From assembly GCA_944739405.2 (NCBI GenBank), contig OX123193.2, forward strand, positions 19,767,516 to 19,831,515: 64,000 bases of DNA, written 5' to 3'. Shown piece by piece: positions 21,991-33,023 of the stretch (its first letter is position 1; each line of letters begins with the position of its first letter). The notes beneath the pieces are model-generated. The model saw nothing but the letters and a program-made list of their open reading frames with translations. It did not search any database and had not been told where the DNA came from. The DNA comes from Euclidia mi. Lineage: Eukaryota > Arthropoda > Insecta > Lepidoptera > Erebidae. A program made the translations under genes and the position numbers.

Positions 21991-22917
21991 TTATCAGCGT
22001 GGGAAAATATAATATCATCGGAAAAACCTTGCGCAAAAATAGAGAGTGTATACTATTATGTATTCAGTTAGTTTGAAGTAACAAAGCCACAATAAAGCGC
22101 TGGAAACAGCTTAATATTACTGTGTATCATAACAAAGTGTTAATTATGCACATTGTAATAGCGACTTGATGGTGTTTATATAACATTCAGTACAGGCCTT
22201 TCCCCTTCGCTTTACGTGAAAATCTTAGTGCAAAGTACCGATAAAATAAAACGCGGTAATGTATACTGAACTACCCAATTTTTATCTCGTTTGATATTTT
22301 GAAAAAACTCTAAAAAGCTATTTTGATGTAGTTATCGTTTCGTGGAGTTGTTGCATTTTTTGCCGCTGTAAATTTCTTTATTTTATGGCTTAAGTTTTAG
22401 TAGGAATATAAGGCAACATTATAGAATTCTGAATTAAAGAAATCTTAACAGGTTTAAAAACATCGCCCATTTCATCAAATTTGTGGCTGTTGGCTTAAAT
22501 CGTTGTTCGATAAAATGTGGTCAGTGTGTCACAGTGAAGATGTCGTTCTAGTTCTATTGTTACTGTGATGAATCGACCACTGCGGCGTTTAGAGTTCAAC
22601 CACGTACTTAACCTACAAGAAGGCGCGCGGCGTCGAGTCGACCGCATTTGAAACGTTTTTGTTTACTATTCCTTATATTTTAGTAAGAAATCTTTCTTGC
22701 TTTAAGTACCCTCTTCTAAGTTCATTATTAACAAAATGAACCATAAATCCCTCCTCGCCACCTGTCACGTGTTGTACAATTAGGTTTTATTTTGGTCGCG
22801 GCGTAGGAGTCGAAAGCATAACACGCGGCCGTCGCTCGTCAAAAAGCTTACGCGCGACCCTGTGTGTAGATTGTTTTTTTTATTTTTTTTAACCAATTTC
22901 CTGCTTTATTTGTATTT
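21991..22917. other. Unannotated stretch with a GC-richer island
   Basis: No gene is recognised. 22600-22860 is richer in CG dinucleotides than its surroundings ('gaaggcgcgcggcgtcgagt', 'cacgcggccgtcgctcgtc'). This could be a remnant of unmethylated unique sequence or a fragment of another repeat. No open frame of note crosses it. Confidence 0.4.
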
Positions 22918-23160
22918 TTAGGGTTCCGTACCTCGAAAAGAAAAAACGGAAGCCTTATAGGATCACTTTGTTGTCCGTCCGTCTGTCAAGACCCTTTTTC
23001 TCAGGAATGCGTGGAGGTATCAAACTGAAATTTATACTAAATACTCGAATCTACGGTTCCACAGAGCTGTAAAAAAATCAAACTTCTAATCCAACGCAAT
23101 CAAAAGATACAGCCGTATATCCTGCAAATTGCAGCATATTTTCAAACTCGCATTGGAATC

Positions 23161-26100
23161 AAAACCTACAGGGTACTTCCCGTGAACTCAGAATCTTGAA
23201 ATTTGGTACAAAGCAACGTCTTATATCACTTATAAAGGAAAAATTGCGAAAACCGTAAATTTTTAGTTACAGCATATACAAATATTTTTTAGTAAATTTA
23301 AAATTACTACCCCTTTCTCTTGAATGCGTGGAGGTATTCAATTGAATTTTTTATCAAATACTCAAGTATATAACACCGTTAGGCTGCAATAAAATCAAAC
23401 TTCTATGTCAACGCAATCAAAAGAAAGAGCAATATAAGCATATTATCAAACTCGCGCCTACTCGCAAGTGAATTAAAACCTACAGGGTACTTTCTGTGAG
23501 CTCAGAATCTTGAAATTTGGTATGAAGCACCGCCTTATAGCACATATAAAGGAAAAATTGCGAAAATCCTAAATTTTTAGTTACATCATATAAGAAAAAT
23601 ATTTTTAATAAATTTATAGTTACTACCCCTTTCTCTTGAACGCGTGGAGGTATTCAATTGAAATTCATATGCAATACTCAAGTATATAACACCGTTAGGC
23701 TGCAAGAAAATCAAACTTCTATATCAACGCAATCAAAAGAAAGAGCAATATAAGCATATTATCAAACTCGCGCCTACTCGCAAGTGAATCAAAACCTACA
23801 GGGTACTTCCCGTGAACTCAGAATCTTGAAATTTGGTATGAAGTAACGTCTTATATCACATACATATGAAGGAAAAATTGCGAAAACCGTAAATTTTTAG
23901 TTACAGCATATAAAAAATATTTTTTAGTAAATTTAAAGTTACTACCCCTATCTCCTGAACGCGTGGAGGTATTAAATTGAAATTCATATCAAATACTCAA
24001 GTATATAACACCGTTAGGCTGCAACAAAATCAAATTTCTATGTCAACGCAATCAAAAGAAAGAGCAATATAAGCATATTTTCAAACTCGCGCCTACGCGC
24101 AAGTGAATCAAAACCTACAGGGTACTTTCCGTGAGCTCAGAATCTTGAAATTTGGTACGAAGCAACGCCTTATAGGACATATGAAGGAAAAATTGCGAAA
24201 ACCGTAAATTTTTAGTAACAGCATATAAAAAAATATTTTTAATAAATTTAAAGTTACTACCCCTTTCTCTTGAACGCGTGGCGGTATTAAATTGAAATTC
24301 ATATCAAATACTCAGGTATATAACACCGTAAGGCTGCATCAAAATCAAGCTTCTATGTCAACGCAATCAAAAGAAAGAGCAATATAAGCATATTTTCAAA
24401 CTCGCGCCTACTCGCAAGTGAATCAAAACCTACAGGGTACTTTCCGTGAGCTCAGAATCTTGAAATTTGGTACGAAGCAACGCCTTATAGCACATATAAA
24501 GGAAAAGTTGCGAAAATCATAAATTTTTAGTTACATAATATAAGAAAAATATTTTTAATAAATTTATAGTTACTACCCCTTTCTCTTGAACGCGTAGAGG
24601 TATTCAATTGAAATTCATATCAAATACTCAAGTATACAACACCGTTAGGCTGCAATAAAATCAAACTTCTATGTCAACGCAATCAAAAGAAAGAGCAATA
24701 TAAGCATATTATCAAACTCGCGCCTACTCGCAAGTGAATCAAAACCTACAGGGTACTTCCCGTGAACTCAGAATCTTGAAATTTGGTATGAAGTAACGTC
24801 TTATATCACATATGAAGGGAAAATTGCGAAAACTGTAAATTTTTAGTTACAGCATAAAAAAAAAAAAATTTTTTAGTAAATTTAAAGTTACTACCCCTAT
24901 CTCCTGAACACGTGGAGGTATTAAATTGAAATTCATATCAAATACTCAAGTATATAACACCGTTAGGCTGCAACAAAATCAAACTTCTATATCAACGCAA
25001 TCAAAAGAAAGAGCAATATAAGCATATTTTCAAACTCGCGCCTACGCGCAAGTGAATCAAAACCTACAGGGTACTTTCCGTGAGCTCAGAATCTTGAAAT
25101 TTGGTACGAAGCAACGCCTTATAGCACATATGAAGGAAAAATTGCGAAAACCGTAAATTTTTAGTAACAGCATATAAAAAAATATTTTTAATAAATTTAA
25201 AGTTACTACCCCTTTCTCTTGAACGCGTGGCGGTATTAAATTGAAATTCATATCAAATACTCAGGTATATAACACCGTAAGGCTGCATCAAAATCAAGCT
25301 TCTATGTCAACGCAATCAAAAGAAAGAGCAATATAAGCATATTTTCAAACTCGCGCCTACTCGCAAGTGAATCAAAACCTACAGGGTACTTTCCGTGAGC
25401 TCAGAATCTTGAAATTTGGTACGAAGCAACGCCTTATAGCACATATAAAGGAAAAGTTGCGAAAATCATAAATTTTTAGTTACATAATATAAGAAAAATA
25501 TTTTTAATAAATTTATAGTTACTACCCCTTTCTCTTGAACGCGTAGAGGTATTCAATTGAAATTCATATCAAATACTCAAGTATACAACACCGTTAGGCT
25601 GCAATAAAATCAAACTTCTATGTCAACGCAATCAAAAGAAAGAGCAATATAAGCATATTATCAAACTCGCGCCTACTCGCAAGTGAATCAAAACCTACAG
25701 GGTACTTCCCGTGAACTCAGAATCTTGAAATTTGGTATGAAGTAACGTCTTATATCACATATGAAGGGAAAATTGCGAAAACTGTAAATTTTTAGTTACA
25801 GCATAAAAAAAAAAAAATTTTTTAGTAAATTTAAAGTTACTACCCCTATCTCCTGAACACGTGGAGGTATTAAATTGAAATTCATATCAAATACTCAAGT
25901 ATATAACACCGTTAGGCTGCAACAAAATCAAACTTCTATATCAACGCAATCAAAAGAAAGAGCAATATAAGCATATTTTCAAACTCGCGCCTACGCGCAA
26001 GTGAATCAAAACCTACAGGGTACTTTCCGTGAGCTCAGAATCTTGAAATTTGGTACGAAGCAACGCCTTATAGCACATATGAAGGAAAAATTGCGAAAAC

Positions 26101-26390
26101 CGTAAATTTTTAGTAACAGCATATAAAAAAATATTTTTAATAAATTTAAAGTTACTACCCCTTTCTCCTGAACACGTGGAGGTAATAAATTGAAATTCAT
26201 ATCAAATACTCAAGTATATAACACCGTTAGGCTGCAACAAAATCAAACTTCTATGTCAACGCAATCAAAAAAAAGAGCAATATAAGCATATTTTCAAACT
26301 CGCAACTACTCGCAAGGCAATCAAAACCTACAGGGTACTTCCCGTGAACTCAAAATCTTGAAATTTGGTACGAAGCAACGTCTTATAGCC
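23161..26390. repeat. Satellite array, ~316-bp monomers with 949-bp higher-order period
   Basis: The anchor 'aaaacctacagggtact' occurs at 23161, 23475, 23791, 24110, 24425, 24741, 25059, 25374, 25690, 26008 and 26323: 11 monomers spaced 314-319 bp. Spacings repeat as 315-316-318, and three near-identical copies of one small open frame lie exactly 949 bp apart (24108, 25057, 26006). This shows trimer-by-trimer amplification. Type-specific variants, such as 'cctacgcgcaag' against 'cctactcgcaag', recur at every third monomer. The monomer comes from the internal part of the surrounding repeat. No coding role is seen. Confidence 0.93.
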
Positions 26391-26393
26391 CAG

Positions 26394-26490
26394 ATAAAGG
26401 ATGTGGAAGCCTGAGGACCGTGTGTTGTGGTGCGTGTTGGAAGAAGCCTATGTCCAGCAGTGGACTGCGATAGGCTGATTGAGATTGAGA
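26394..26490 (+). mobile_element. LINE C-terminal scrap with 3' tail
   Basis: 26400-26478 reads as a short C-terminal peptide ('WKPEDRVLWCVLEEAYVQQW' then T-A-I-G and stop), followed by a (GAGATT)-like tail. 'cctatgtccagcagtggact' is a 3' end shared by several lepidopteran LINEs and SINEs. Related scraps occur at 39745 and 45093. Most of the source element is missing. Confidence 0.6.
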
Positions 26491-26695
26491 TTTCAAATAA
26501 TTACATAGTCTTCAAACCTTTTTGATAATTATTCTTAACTTTATAATTATTTTTGTAACAGATTTCTAATAGTCACTAAAACTTTGTAAATCAATAACTT
26601 TGATAAAAAATTTTACCATCATTCAGCAGCAGACTTTTGCAAGGCTGCTGCAAGGCTGGTATAGGTATTTAAGTTATATTATAAAATAAGCGATA

Positions 26696-28096
26696 TATTT
26701 TAATAGATATATTTCTTGTGTGCGTGTGTATGTCACTGAACTCCTCCTAAACGACTGGACCGATCTTGATGAAATTTTTTGTGTGTGTTCAAGGGGACTT
26801 GAGAATGGTTTTGATTCACAATTTATCCCATTGGAAAATGGCTTTTTACTTAATTTTTAATTTGTAAATAGTTGTGGATTTCGGAATGTTTCACATTGGA
26901 ACCGACGGACTGCGCTGCTATCGCAGTCTCAAAGCTTATATTAATAATTTCGTAAAGGAGTACATCGAAACCTTACCTGAATAATAAAACATTAAAAAAT
27001 AAAGATTTCTAGTCGGCAACATATATCCGCAAAATTCGGATTGTCGAGTATTTTGTTAAATTCTAATGGTTCTGAGGTTCTGACAGACAAATCGCAGTCT
27101 GTCTCAATTGGCCACTGATACAAACGTCACTGATACCGGATAACATTTCGAGTACTACCAAAGAGGTCCTACTAAGTCTTAGTACTAAGTAGTTTGTATG
27201 TGTTAATATTTTTCAGTTATATTACAATTAAAACGACAATTATAGAAGTATCCGCCCAATAAAGGAGATTTGTGTTACCCCGAACATAGATGATATACTA
27301 TAACTAGAGATCCCCGAATTTACGCGAGCTGCTGAGTAGCGGGTTCTGGTAGTAATAAAACGCAGAAGAGGTTCAGATGCGTTTATTGCTGAGTATTGTC
27401 TCACTTCCCTTGCACGAGTATGACCGACCAACAACACGACACTGGCCTGAACACTAAGGGCTGCAGTCTCCCACGCTGTTCCCTCCGGTAGTGTGCAGGG
27501 CAGGTTGCTCGAAAGGCTGCGCGTAGCGGCAGATCCTCGCAGGCCGTTGGCTCAGCTGGCAGGTGCCGGCTGTGTGTGTGCGATGAGCGGGGCAGGCCAG
27601 ACTCTTCGGCAGAGGTGACGCCGAAGGCGATGCAGCAGGTGTAGCGGTCTAGGTAGCGTAGCCCGGAGCTTAAGGTAAACCTGGAACCTGAAGGAAAGCA
27701 GCATTAGGAGAGCCACAACCAATAGAGTCAGGCAGGCGGCGTCAGCCGGCCTCAGCTAGCAGGTAGAGAGATGGGCAGTACGCTAACGCAGTAAATGTAG
27801 TAACTTACCCATAGCTGGGACCAGGATACACGTATGAAGTAGTATAATTATAGATATAGCGGTATAGAATTTAGTAGCGGTAGTAGGTTAGTGTAGAGTT
27901 GCGGTGCCGGCCTCTCTGTCGGCCCCTTTATATACCGGGCCCTCCATCAGGGTGAGAGTTCGTTTATGACCATATTTGGTCAGGCTTTGCGAGTGCGGAC
28001 AATGGCCTTCTCTGATTGGCCGAGCGTATGGGCGGTACTGTGACGCAACGCGGTTAGTACCGGACATACGTTACACTGCGGTCAAAAGCTAGTGTT
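26696..28096 (+). mobile_element. Helitron-like non-autonomous element split by an LTR
   Basis: The 5' side 'tttcttgtgtgcgtgtgtat' also occurs at 47488-47660. The 3' side, 'gtggatttcggaatgtttca' to 'ttacgcgag', matches 54075-54515. At 27332 it is interrupted by the LTR and resumes at 28076 with 'ctgcggtcaaaagctagt', matching 'ctgcggacaaaatctagt' at 54512. The CTAG-type end suggests a Helitron, but no terminal hairpin is convincing. No protein is encoded. Confidence 0.6.
27333..28075 (-). mobile_element. Solo LTR, minus strand, nested in a Helitron-like repeat
   Basis: This belongs to the same family as the LTRs at 5930, 13212 and 60809, at about 743 bp. The end at 28075 is the clean reverse of TGTAACG. 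The other end ('tgagtagcgggttc') has drifted. The 4-bp duplication CTGC flanks it (27329-27332 and 28076-28079), and the copy at 54512 shows the uninterrupted site. It carries extra GC-rich bases ('ggctgcgcgtagcggc', 27513-27528) that are also in the 60809 LTR but not in the inverted-arm LTRs, so it belongs to the same subfamily as the full element. Confidence 0.9.
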
Positions 28097-28302
28097 AATA
28101 TAAAATAAAGGATGACTGATTACAAACGACAAAGACCCCTTTTTCTTTAATTTATGCTCCTCCAGCTTTCCATATGTAATGTTATGGATTTCATTTGGCA
28201 ATAAAAATACCATAACTATGACTGGTGAACTTTTACTTATATACCTACAGGTTTGTACGAAACCCTCGGTGCGCGAGTCCGACTCGCACTTGACCGGTTT
28301 TT

Positions 28303-29616
28303 TTCATATAAAATGACTTTTAACTCTTTTAGCATATAATATCTAGAATAATTCTAGCATGTAATTGCGTGATATAATAGATAATCACGCAATTACAAGA
28401 AGATGACATAGAAATAAAGTATCAGAGTTCAGTGATGAAGGGTCAGAGGGTAATATTCACAATTTTTATTTATTTTTATAATTTTGTTACCCATGAGTTC
28501 TAATTATTCTATGTCTATTATTGCATTTTCTTGTTTCATAATAATAGGTACGTTTACATAGTTATATTTTAAAACCCATCCAAAGAAAATGAGCCTGTCT
28601 AATTATTATGTTTATCATTTTAATTAAAACAATTTTCGTCACATTTTTATTTCTATTACTAAGTTTAATAATAAACGATAAATTATAAACTTATTAATAA
28701 CGATTTTATAGGTATTTGGTATTTTAAATCCCTTAAATGTCCAAGTAGTCTTTTAGGTCACGCGCGACCGCTCCCGTTATAAAAGACCGCGCGCCTGCTT
28801 GAAGGTTAAAAACAATATGTCTCTTTTATTTCTTGATCATGTTTTGTTAATTTTATATTTAGCACCTAATGAAGTATATTACTTTAAACCCTGATCGTAA
28901 CAGGTTCTACTTTCTCATTTACGAAATAAATTGGATAAACACTGAAGATCCATAACTAGTTCTAATATCGAAAGAAAATTACTTATTGAATGAATACATT
29001 GCATTATAATGTATCTGTTATTGAGCACAGGTTATCTAAAGCTCAGTCGTTGCCCATCGTTCCTGAGGATGCCTCGTGCAGAGGCGAAACACTTGTCGAA
29101 GAATAGTCGGCGCATACAGCGGGATACTGCAAGTCAGGTATCTTCCTGGAACCCATACCATTCCTATATCCCTTATCCTTTTAGAGGAGTTCGATATTGT
29201 CAACCTTTTTCTATTGCAATAGTTAGGGTGGTCAATTCGAGGGTGCGTGGTAGGTTTCCTCTTTCCTTCCATTAGGTTACAATGGAGTTCCGCCAAGTAA
29301 CGCCTGATTCAATCAACTATATCTAAAGCTTGTCAAACATACGAATCAATGGTGCGAATCATGTTGGTTGGACGCAGTATCAACAACATGGGCGAAAGGA
29401 TCACAGATTCAATTTGTAAACGTTTTGATTTTATTTCGGAATACATTGCAATACCGATATCAGTAGCTGCAAGGAAGCTTACACAATCCTATACAAGTTA
29501 AGGGATTGTTTTATAGCTAGAATTCAACTTTTATCCTTTCACGACAGCATTGTACTAGTAGTTATTCCTAGTCTTCCTATAAATAAAATTATGTGTTCCG
29601 TTAAATCTGTCCGCTA
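28303..29616. other. No recognisable gene
   Basis: A 14-bp perfect inverted repeat lies at 28360-28373 and 28384-28397. A CG-rich patch is at 28757-28800 ('gtcacgcgcgaccgctcccg'). Two overlapping frames of 86-88 codons on opposite strands (29009-29296) share no recognisable motif and are probably chance. Otherwise this is AT-rich and featureless. Confidence 0.45.
28360..28397. repeat. Perfect 14-bp hairpin
   Basis: The left arm 'tgtaattgcgtgat' and right arm 'atcacgcaattaca' flank a 10-bp AT loop. There is no flanking duplication that would mark a MITE. Confidence 0.8.
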
Positions 29617-30015
29617 TATTAATAATAATAATAATAATATTCTTTATTGTACACCAATCGGAAATACATATAAAAATTGTGATCAACAGGTAATGCACAA
29701 AGGGCGGCCTTATCACTAAAAAGTAATTTCTTCCAGGCAACCTTTGGATGGACTGGAAACTGACGGATTTCGAAAAAGGGTAGTGTTGGTGTGTTCAATT
29801 ATTGTACATAATTAATTGGATTCAAACAATAAATAGGTACAAAATACTGTAATAAAATTAAATAATGATACATATATTAATAAATATACCATATTTTGTT
29901 AATACTTTACTTATATATATTTATACATATACATACTTATAATATATAACTAAAATAAATGATTAGGAGATAGTAAAAACGGTACTAATTGACAAAGGAA
30001 AAAAGAGATAGAAGA

Positions 30016-31512
30016 TTAACAGTTTGACAATGTGGAGGAGAGCTGAATGGAAAGATAGTGGTCTTTTAATAATCTATTAAAGGCTGATAATGATTGTGCT
30101 TGTCTGATGGATATCGGTAGTGCATTCCATAGTCGAGCAGCTTGGACTGTAAATGATTTATCATAAAAGGTACTGGAATGCATTGGCATTTCCAATCTTA
30201 ATTTCACCGATGACCTCAGCGATCTCGAATGTGTGTCATTGAGGAACTTAAAGCGTTCTTTTAAGTAAGGGGGAGTAGAAGGATTAAAGAGAATATTGTA
30301 AAGCAAAGAAAGGATATGAGTATTCCGTCGAAGACGAATTGGGAGCCACTTGAGCATGTTACGGAAATTTGAAACGTGATCATATTTGCGTAATCCAAAT
30401 ATGAATCTTATACAGCAATTTTGAAGACGCTCAAGCTTATCAAGTTGCTCCTCGGTGAGATCTAGATAACTGACATCAGCATAGTCAAGGATTGGTAAGA
30501 GAAGAGAATTAGCAAGCGCAATTTTAGTGGCATTCGGCAAAAAGTTCCGCAGTCTTCGCAAGTTCCCCGCCGCTGCGAATAATTTGCGACTAACCTCACC
30601 TATTTGTGGGCACCAAGATAGCGTTTTATCAATATAAATACCCAGATCCTTTACACAATCAATAATAGGTATAGGGATACCACCGAAGTAAATCTGGGGT
30701 AGAAGATTCCAGTCAATGCGTGCGATCATCCTAGGACTGCCAACGACAGTAACCTGCGTTTTTGTTGGATTAATCCGTAAACCGAATCTTAGGCTCCAAG
30801 CAGATATCCGCTCTAAATCGATGTTTATAATGCGAAAAGCATAAAATAAACTATGAACCGGTGCTTGAGTGTAAATTTGCAGATCATCTGCATAAAGGTG
30901 GTAGGATGACTGAAGTTGATAGGAGATAGAATTTATAAAAATGGAAAAGAGTAATGGAGATAGAACGCCACCCTGCGGTACGCCGACTGTTGTATTACAC
31001 CACGAAGAGAAGGAATTTTCAATGCGTATACGCTGCCGACGACCAAACAGGTAACTGTGAAACCAATCAATTACTGGTGGAGATATGTTAATAGAGCGCA
31101 ATATACCAAGAAGAGTATGGAAATCTACGGTATTGAAGGCATTACTGAAATCAAGCAGAGAGAGAACCGTCAGATTTCCATTCTCCATACCAAGCCTTAT
31201 GTCGTCGGTAATTTTGATAAGCGCCGTTGTGGTGCTGTGACCAGGACGGAAGCCGGATTGGAGAGGATTAAGGAGTAGGTTCTTATTAAGGAATGTGCTA
31301 AGTTGGATATGGACTAGGCGCTCGAGCACTTTAGATAGGAACGGGTGTATAGAAATAGGACAATACTCGGAAAAGGACAAAGGTTTGGATTTTTTAGGTA
31401 TGGGAATAATTTGGGCATCTTTCCACGCAGATGGAAATACGCCCAAGGATAAGGATTGATTAAGGATATGACAAAGGATGGGAAGGATTTCCTCTAAGAT
31501 GGGAAGGATCAT
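30016..31512 (-). CDS. LINE reverse transcriptase (open segment)
   Basis: The open 498-codon segment holds the RT domain and C-terminal region of the LINE. Motifs in order are 'SEYCPISIHPFLSKVLERL', 'QSGFRPGHSTTTALIK', 'LSLLDFSNAFNTVDF' (first catalytic D), 'VGVPQGGVLSPLLF', 'YHLYADDLQIY' (catalytic YADD) and the downstream 'INPTKTQVTVVG'. It ends with a conserved tail containing 'FTVQAARLWNALPISIRQAQ'. The 'EYCPIS' where sister copies read 'DYRPIS' may be a substitution. Upstream parts of the same polyprotein are in broken frames, so this is an open remnant and not a self-sufficient gene. The start shown is merely the first methionine. Confidence 0.88.
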   Translation of the reverse strand: MILPILEEILPILCHILNQSLSLGVFPSAWKDAQIIPIPKKSKPLSFSEYCPISIHPFLSKVLERLVHIQLSTFLNKNLLLNPLQSGFRPGHSTTTALIKITDDIRLGMENGNLTVLSLLDFSNAFNTVDFHTLLGILRSINISPPVIDWFHSYLFGRRQRIRIENSFSSWCNTTVGVPQGGVLSPLLFSIFINSISYQLQSSYHLYADDLQIYTQAPVHSLFYAFRIINIDLERISAWSLRFGLRINPTKTQVTVVGSPRMIARIDWNLLPQIYFGGIPIPIIDCVKDLGIYIDKTLSWCPQIGEVSRKLFAAAGNLRRLRNFLPNATKIALANSLLLPILDYADVSYLDLTEEQLDKLERLQNCCIRFIFGLRKYDHVSNFRNMLKWLPIRLRRNTHILSLLYNILFNPSTPPYLKERFKFLNDTHSRSLRSSVKLRLEMPMHSSTFYDKSFTVQAARLWNALPISIRQAQSLSAFNRLLKDHYLSIQLSSTLSNC

Positions 31513-31650
31513 TTTGCGACTAAGATAGTCATTACCGACTGCATTGGAAGAGATCGATAATACGCTCTTTTTAACATCACACTCGGATAATTGATTAAAA
31601 ACGAAAGGTGGGTAGTCTGGGGTTGGAAGCGATGAAAGATCTTGTAAAGT

Positions 31651-31845
31651 CTAAGCTTTAGTAGTCGCATCAAAATTGGACGAAGCAGAGAAATGTTGAT
31701 TTAATAAATCAATATCAATATTATTGGAACTGGATTCACGTGTAGACTTTCCAACTCCCATTGTTCTTAGAAATTTCCAGACTTTAGCTGGGTCTTCATT
31801 CTCGACAGAATTGTGAATGTATTGGCGTTGTGCTTTCCTACACAC
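31651..31845 (-). pseudogene. LINE linker segment between endonuclease and RT
   Basis: This is a 64-codon piece in the same frame as the RT segment ('VENEDPAKVWKFLRTMGVG'), separated from it by a stop at 31651-31653. It corresponds to the piece near 56230-56410 in the second LINE copy. It joins the endonuclease to the polymerase in an intact element. Confidence 0.75.
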
Positions 31846-31936
31846 CTTGCTGCAAGTGATTTCTTATTGCAATGTAGTTATCCCAATTGCTAGGAGTCCG
31901 GGCGACATTTAAATTCGTCATAGCCACGGCTTTCTT

Positions 31937-33023
31937 TCACAAAAGGTCTTTTATTTCTTTTGTAAGCCACGGCGAAGGTAAATGTTTAACTCGGATAGCG
32001 CGGACCGGAGCATGTACATCGTATAGATGAATAATCTTGTCTGTAAATATTTCGACTTTTTCGTCTATGGAATCTGAGCTTTCAACAGAACTCCAGTCAA
32101 TGTTGCTGACGTCACTACGAAGTCTCTCTGCATTTATGCCACCAAAATTACGCTGAAAAAGATTTTTGGCCTTTTCCTTAGGAAGACGAAGTTTATAAGA
32201 CAGGAAGATTAAGTCATGGTAAGAGAAAGCATCAGCTGGAAGCTGACCATGCTTAGCGACGAGAGAAGGGTGTAGAGACGAGCATAAGATCAAGAAGGGA
32301 GGGATTTGCATTAGGCAAGTTATGCGTAGCATTTAAAGGGAGAATAGATAAGTTACAAGATTGGACAATATTGCTTAAAGACGAAGAGCGAGAATCCCTT
32401 TTTAACAGACAAGTGTAAAATCGCCCATGACTATGGTGTGACTGTAAGAAGGAGAAAGAGTTTCTAAGATATTTTCGAAAGAAGAGAAATAATTGATACG
32501 GCAGTTTGGAGAATAGTAGACTCCGAGCAGAACCTTCGTATGAGCAAGATCTAATTCCAAAAAGAGATGCTCGCCGGCGTTAAGTGGTGGTGGTTGTAAT
32601 GACATAATGACTACTTTATAAGGAATATGTGAACTATAAACTATAAATGGCAACACCGCCACCACCACTCCCGGTGCGATCATTTCTTATTAGCCTAAAG
32701 TTGGGAAATGAGTAAGAAAGAGTTGAGAGACACGGTTTTAACCAAGATTCAGAAACAAGAATAGCGTAGATATTCTTACAGTCAAACGTGGTCAGCATAT
32801 CCTGGAAATGGGCTGGAATACTCTGAGCATTTATATGGACTACATTCAAGTTACTGGGTACATCGGCGAATAACGACTGAAGTGTATCAGCAAGCGAGGG
32901 AATGCTTTCAAAGCTTATATATTCCGCTATATTATGCTCCCATCCAGTGCAAAGCTGCCAAACCTTCAGATAAACATGTATTTTTTGCACTTGGTTCATT
33001 TTAACGCCTAATACAACGTTCAA
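31937..33023 (-). pseudogene. LINE endonuclease region, frameshifted
   Basis: This is the APE-type endonuclease half in three overlapping pieces. 33023-32634 has 'LNVVHINAQSIPAHF', 'AILVSESWLKPC' (catalytic E) and 'GSGGGGVAIY', where a frameshift near 32650 occurs. 32683-32402 has 'HLFLELDLAHTKVLLGVYY' and 'IVMGDF' (catalytic D in GDF), with a second frameshift near 32415. 32332-31937 has 'DLIFLSYKLRLPKEKAKNLF' and 'HAPVRAIRVKHLPSPWLT'. Together they show the expected order, but the reading frame is lost at least twice. Confidence 0.85.

Larger units (their letters stand above)
22918..28302. mobile_element. Composite DNA-repeat locus expanded by an internal satellite
   Basis: The left edge starts 'agggttccgtacc' with the phrase 'ttgttgtccgtccgtctgtc'. 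The right edge ends 'gaaaccctcggtgcgcgagt' followed by 'ccgactcgcacttgaccgg' and a T-run. These are the two sides of one lepidopteran repeat family as I know it, normally about 1 kb apart and ending in inverted repeats. Here the left terminal repeat is missing. The interior holds an amplified tandem array (23161-26390), a LINE C-terminal scrap, and a Helitron-like element containing a solo LTR. Treating the two edges as one element is inference. Confidence 0.55.
29617..33023 (-). mobile_element. CR1/jockey-superfamily LINE, nearly full length
   Basis: It is read from right to left. The endonuclease starts near 33000, the RT and C-terminal region reach 30016, then a 3' untranslated region of about 400 bp ends in 'caataaagaatatt' with an (ATT)n tail at 29617-29640. 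About 3.4 kb is present. A second, more broken copy of the same family is at 54711-57552 and a 3' fragment at 46440-46930. Several frameshifts in the endonuclease half make this copy inactive, although its RT frame is open. The 5' untranslated region, if any, was not delimited. Confidence 0.9.

Noticed and set aside
23161..26390. CRISPR-like array of regularly spaced repeats
   Set aside because: The repeated unit is ~316 bp with no short repeat/unique spacer pattern, and the genome is eukaryotic. It is a satellite array.
29009..29296. Overlapping 86-88-codon frames on both strands
   Set aside because: Neither has a recognisable domain, and overlapping opposite-strand frames of this size arise by chance in a less AT-rich patch.
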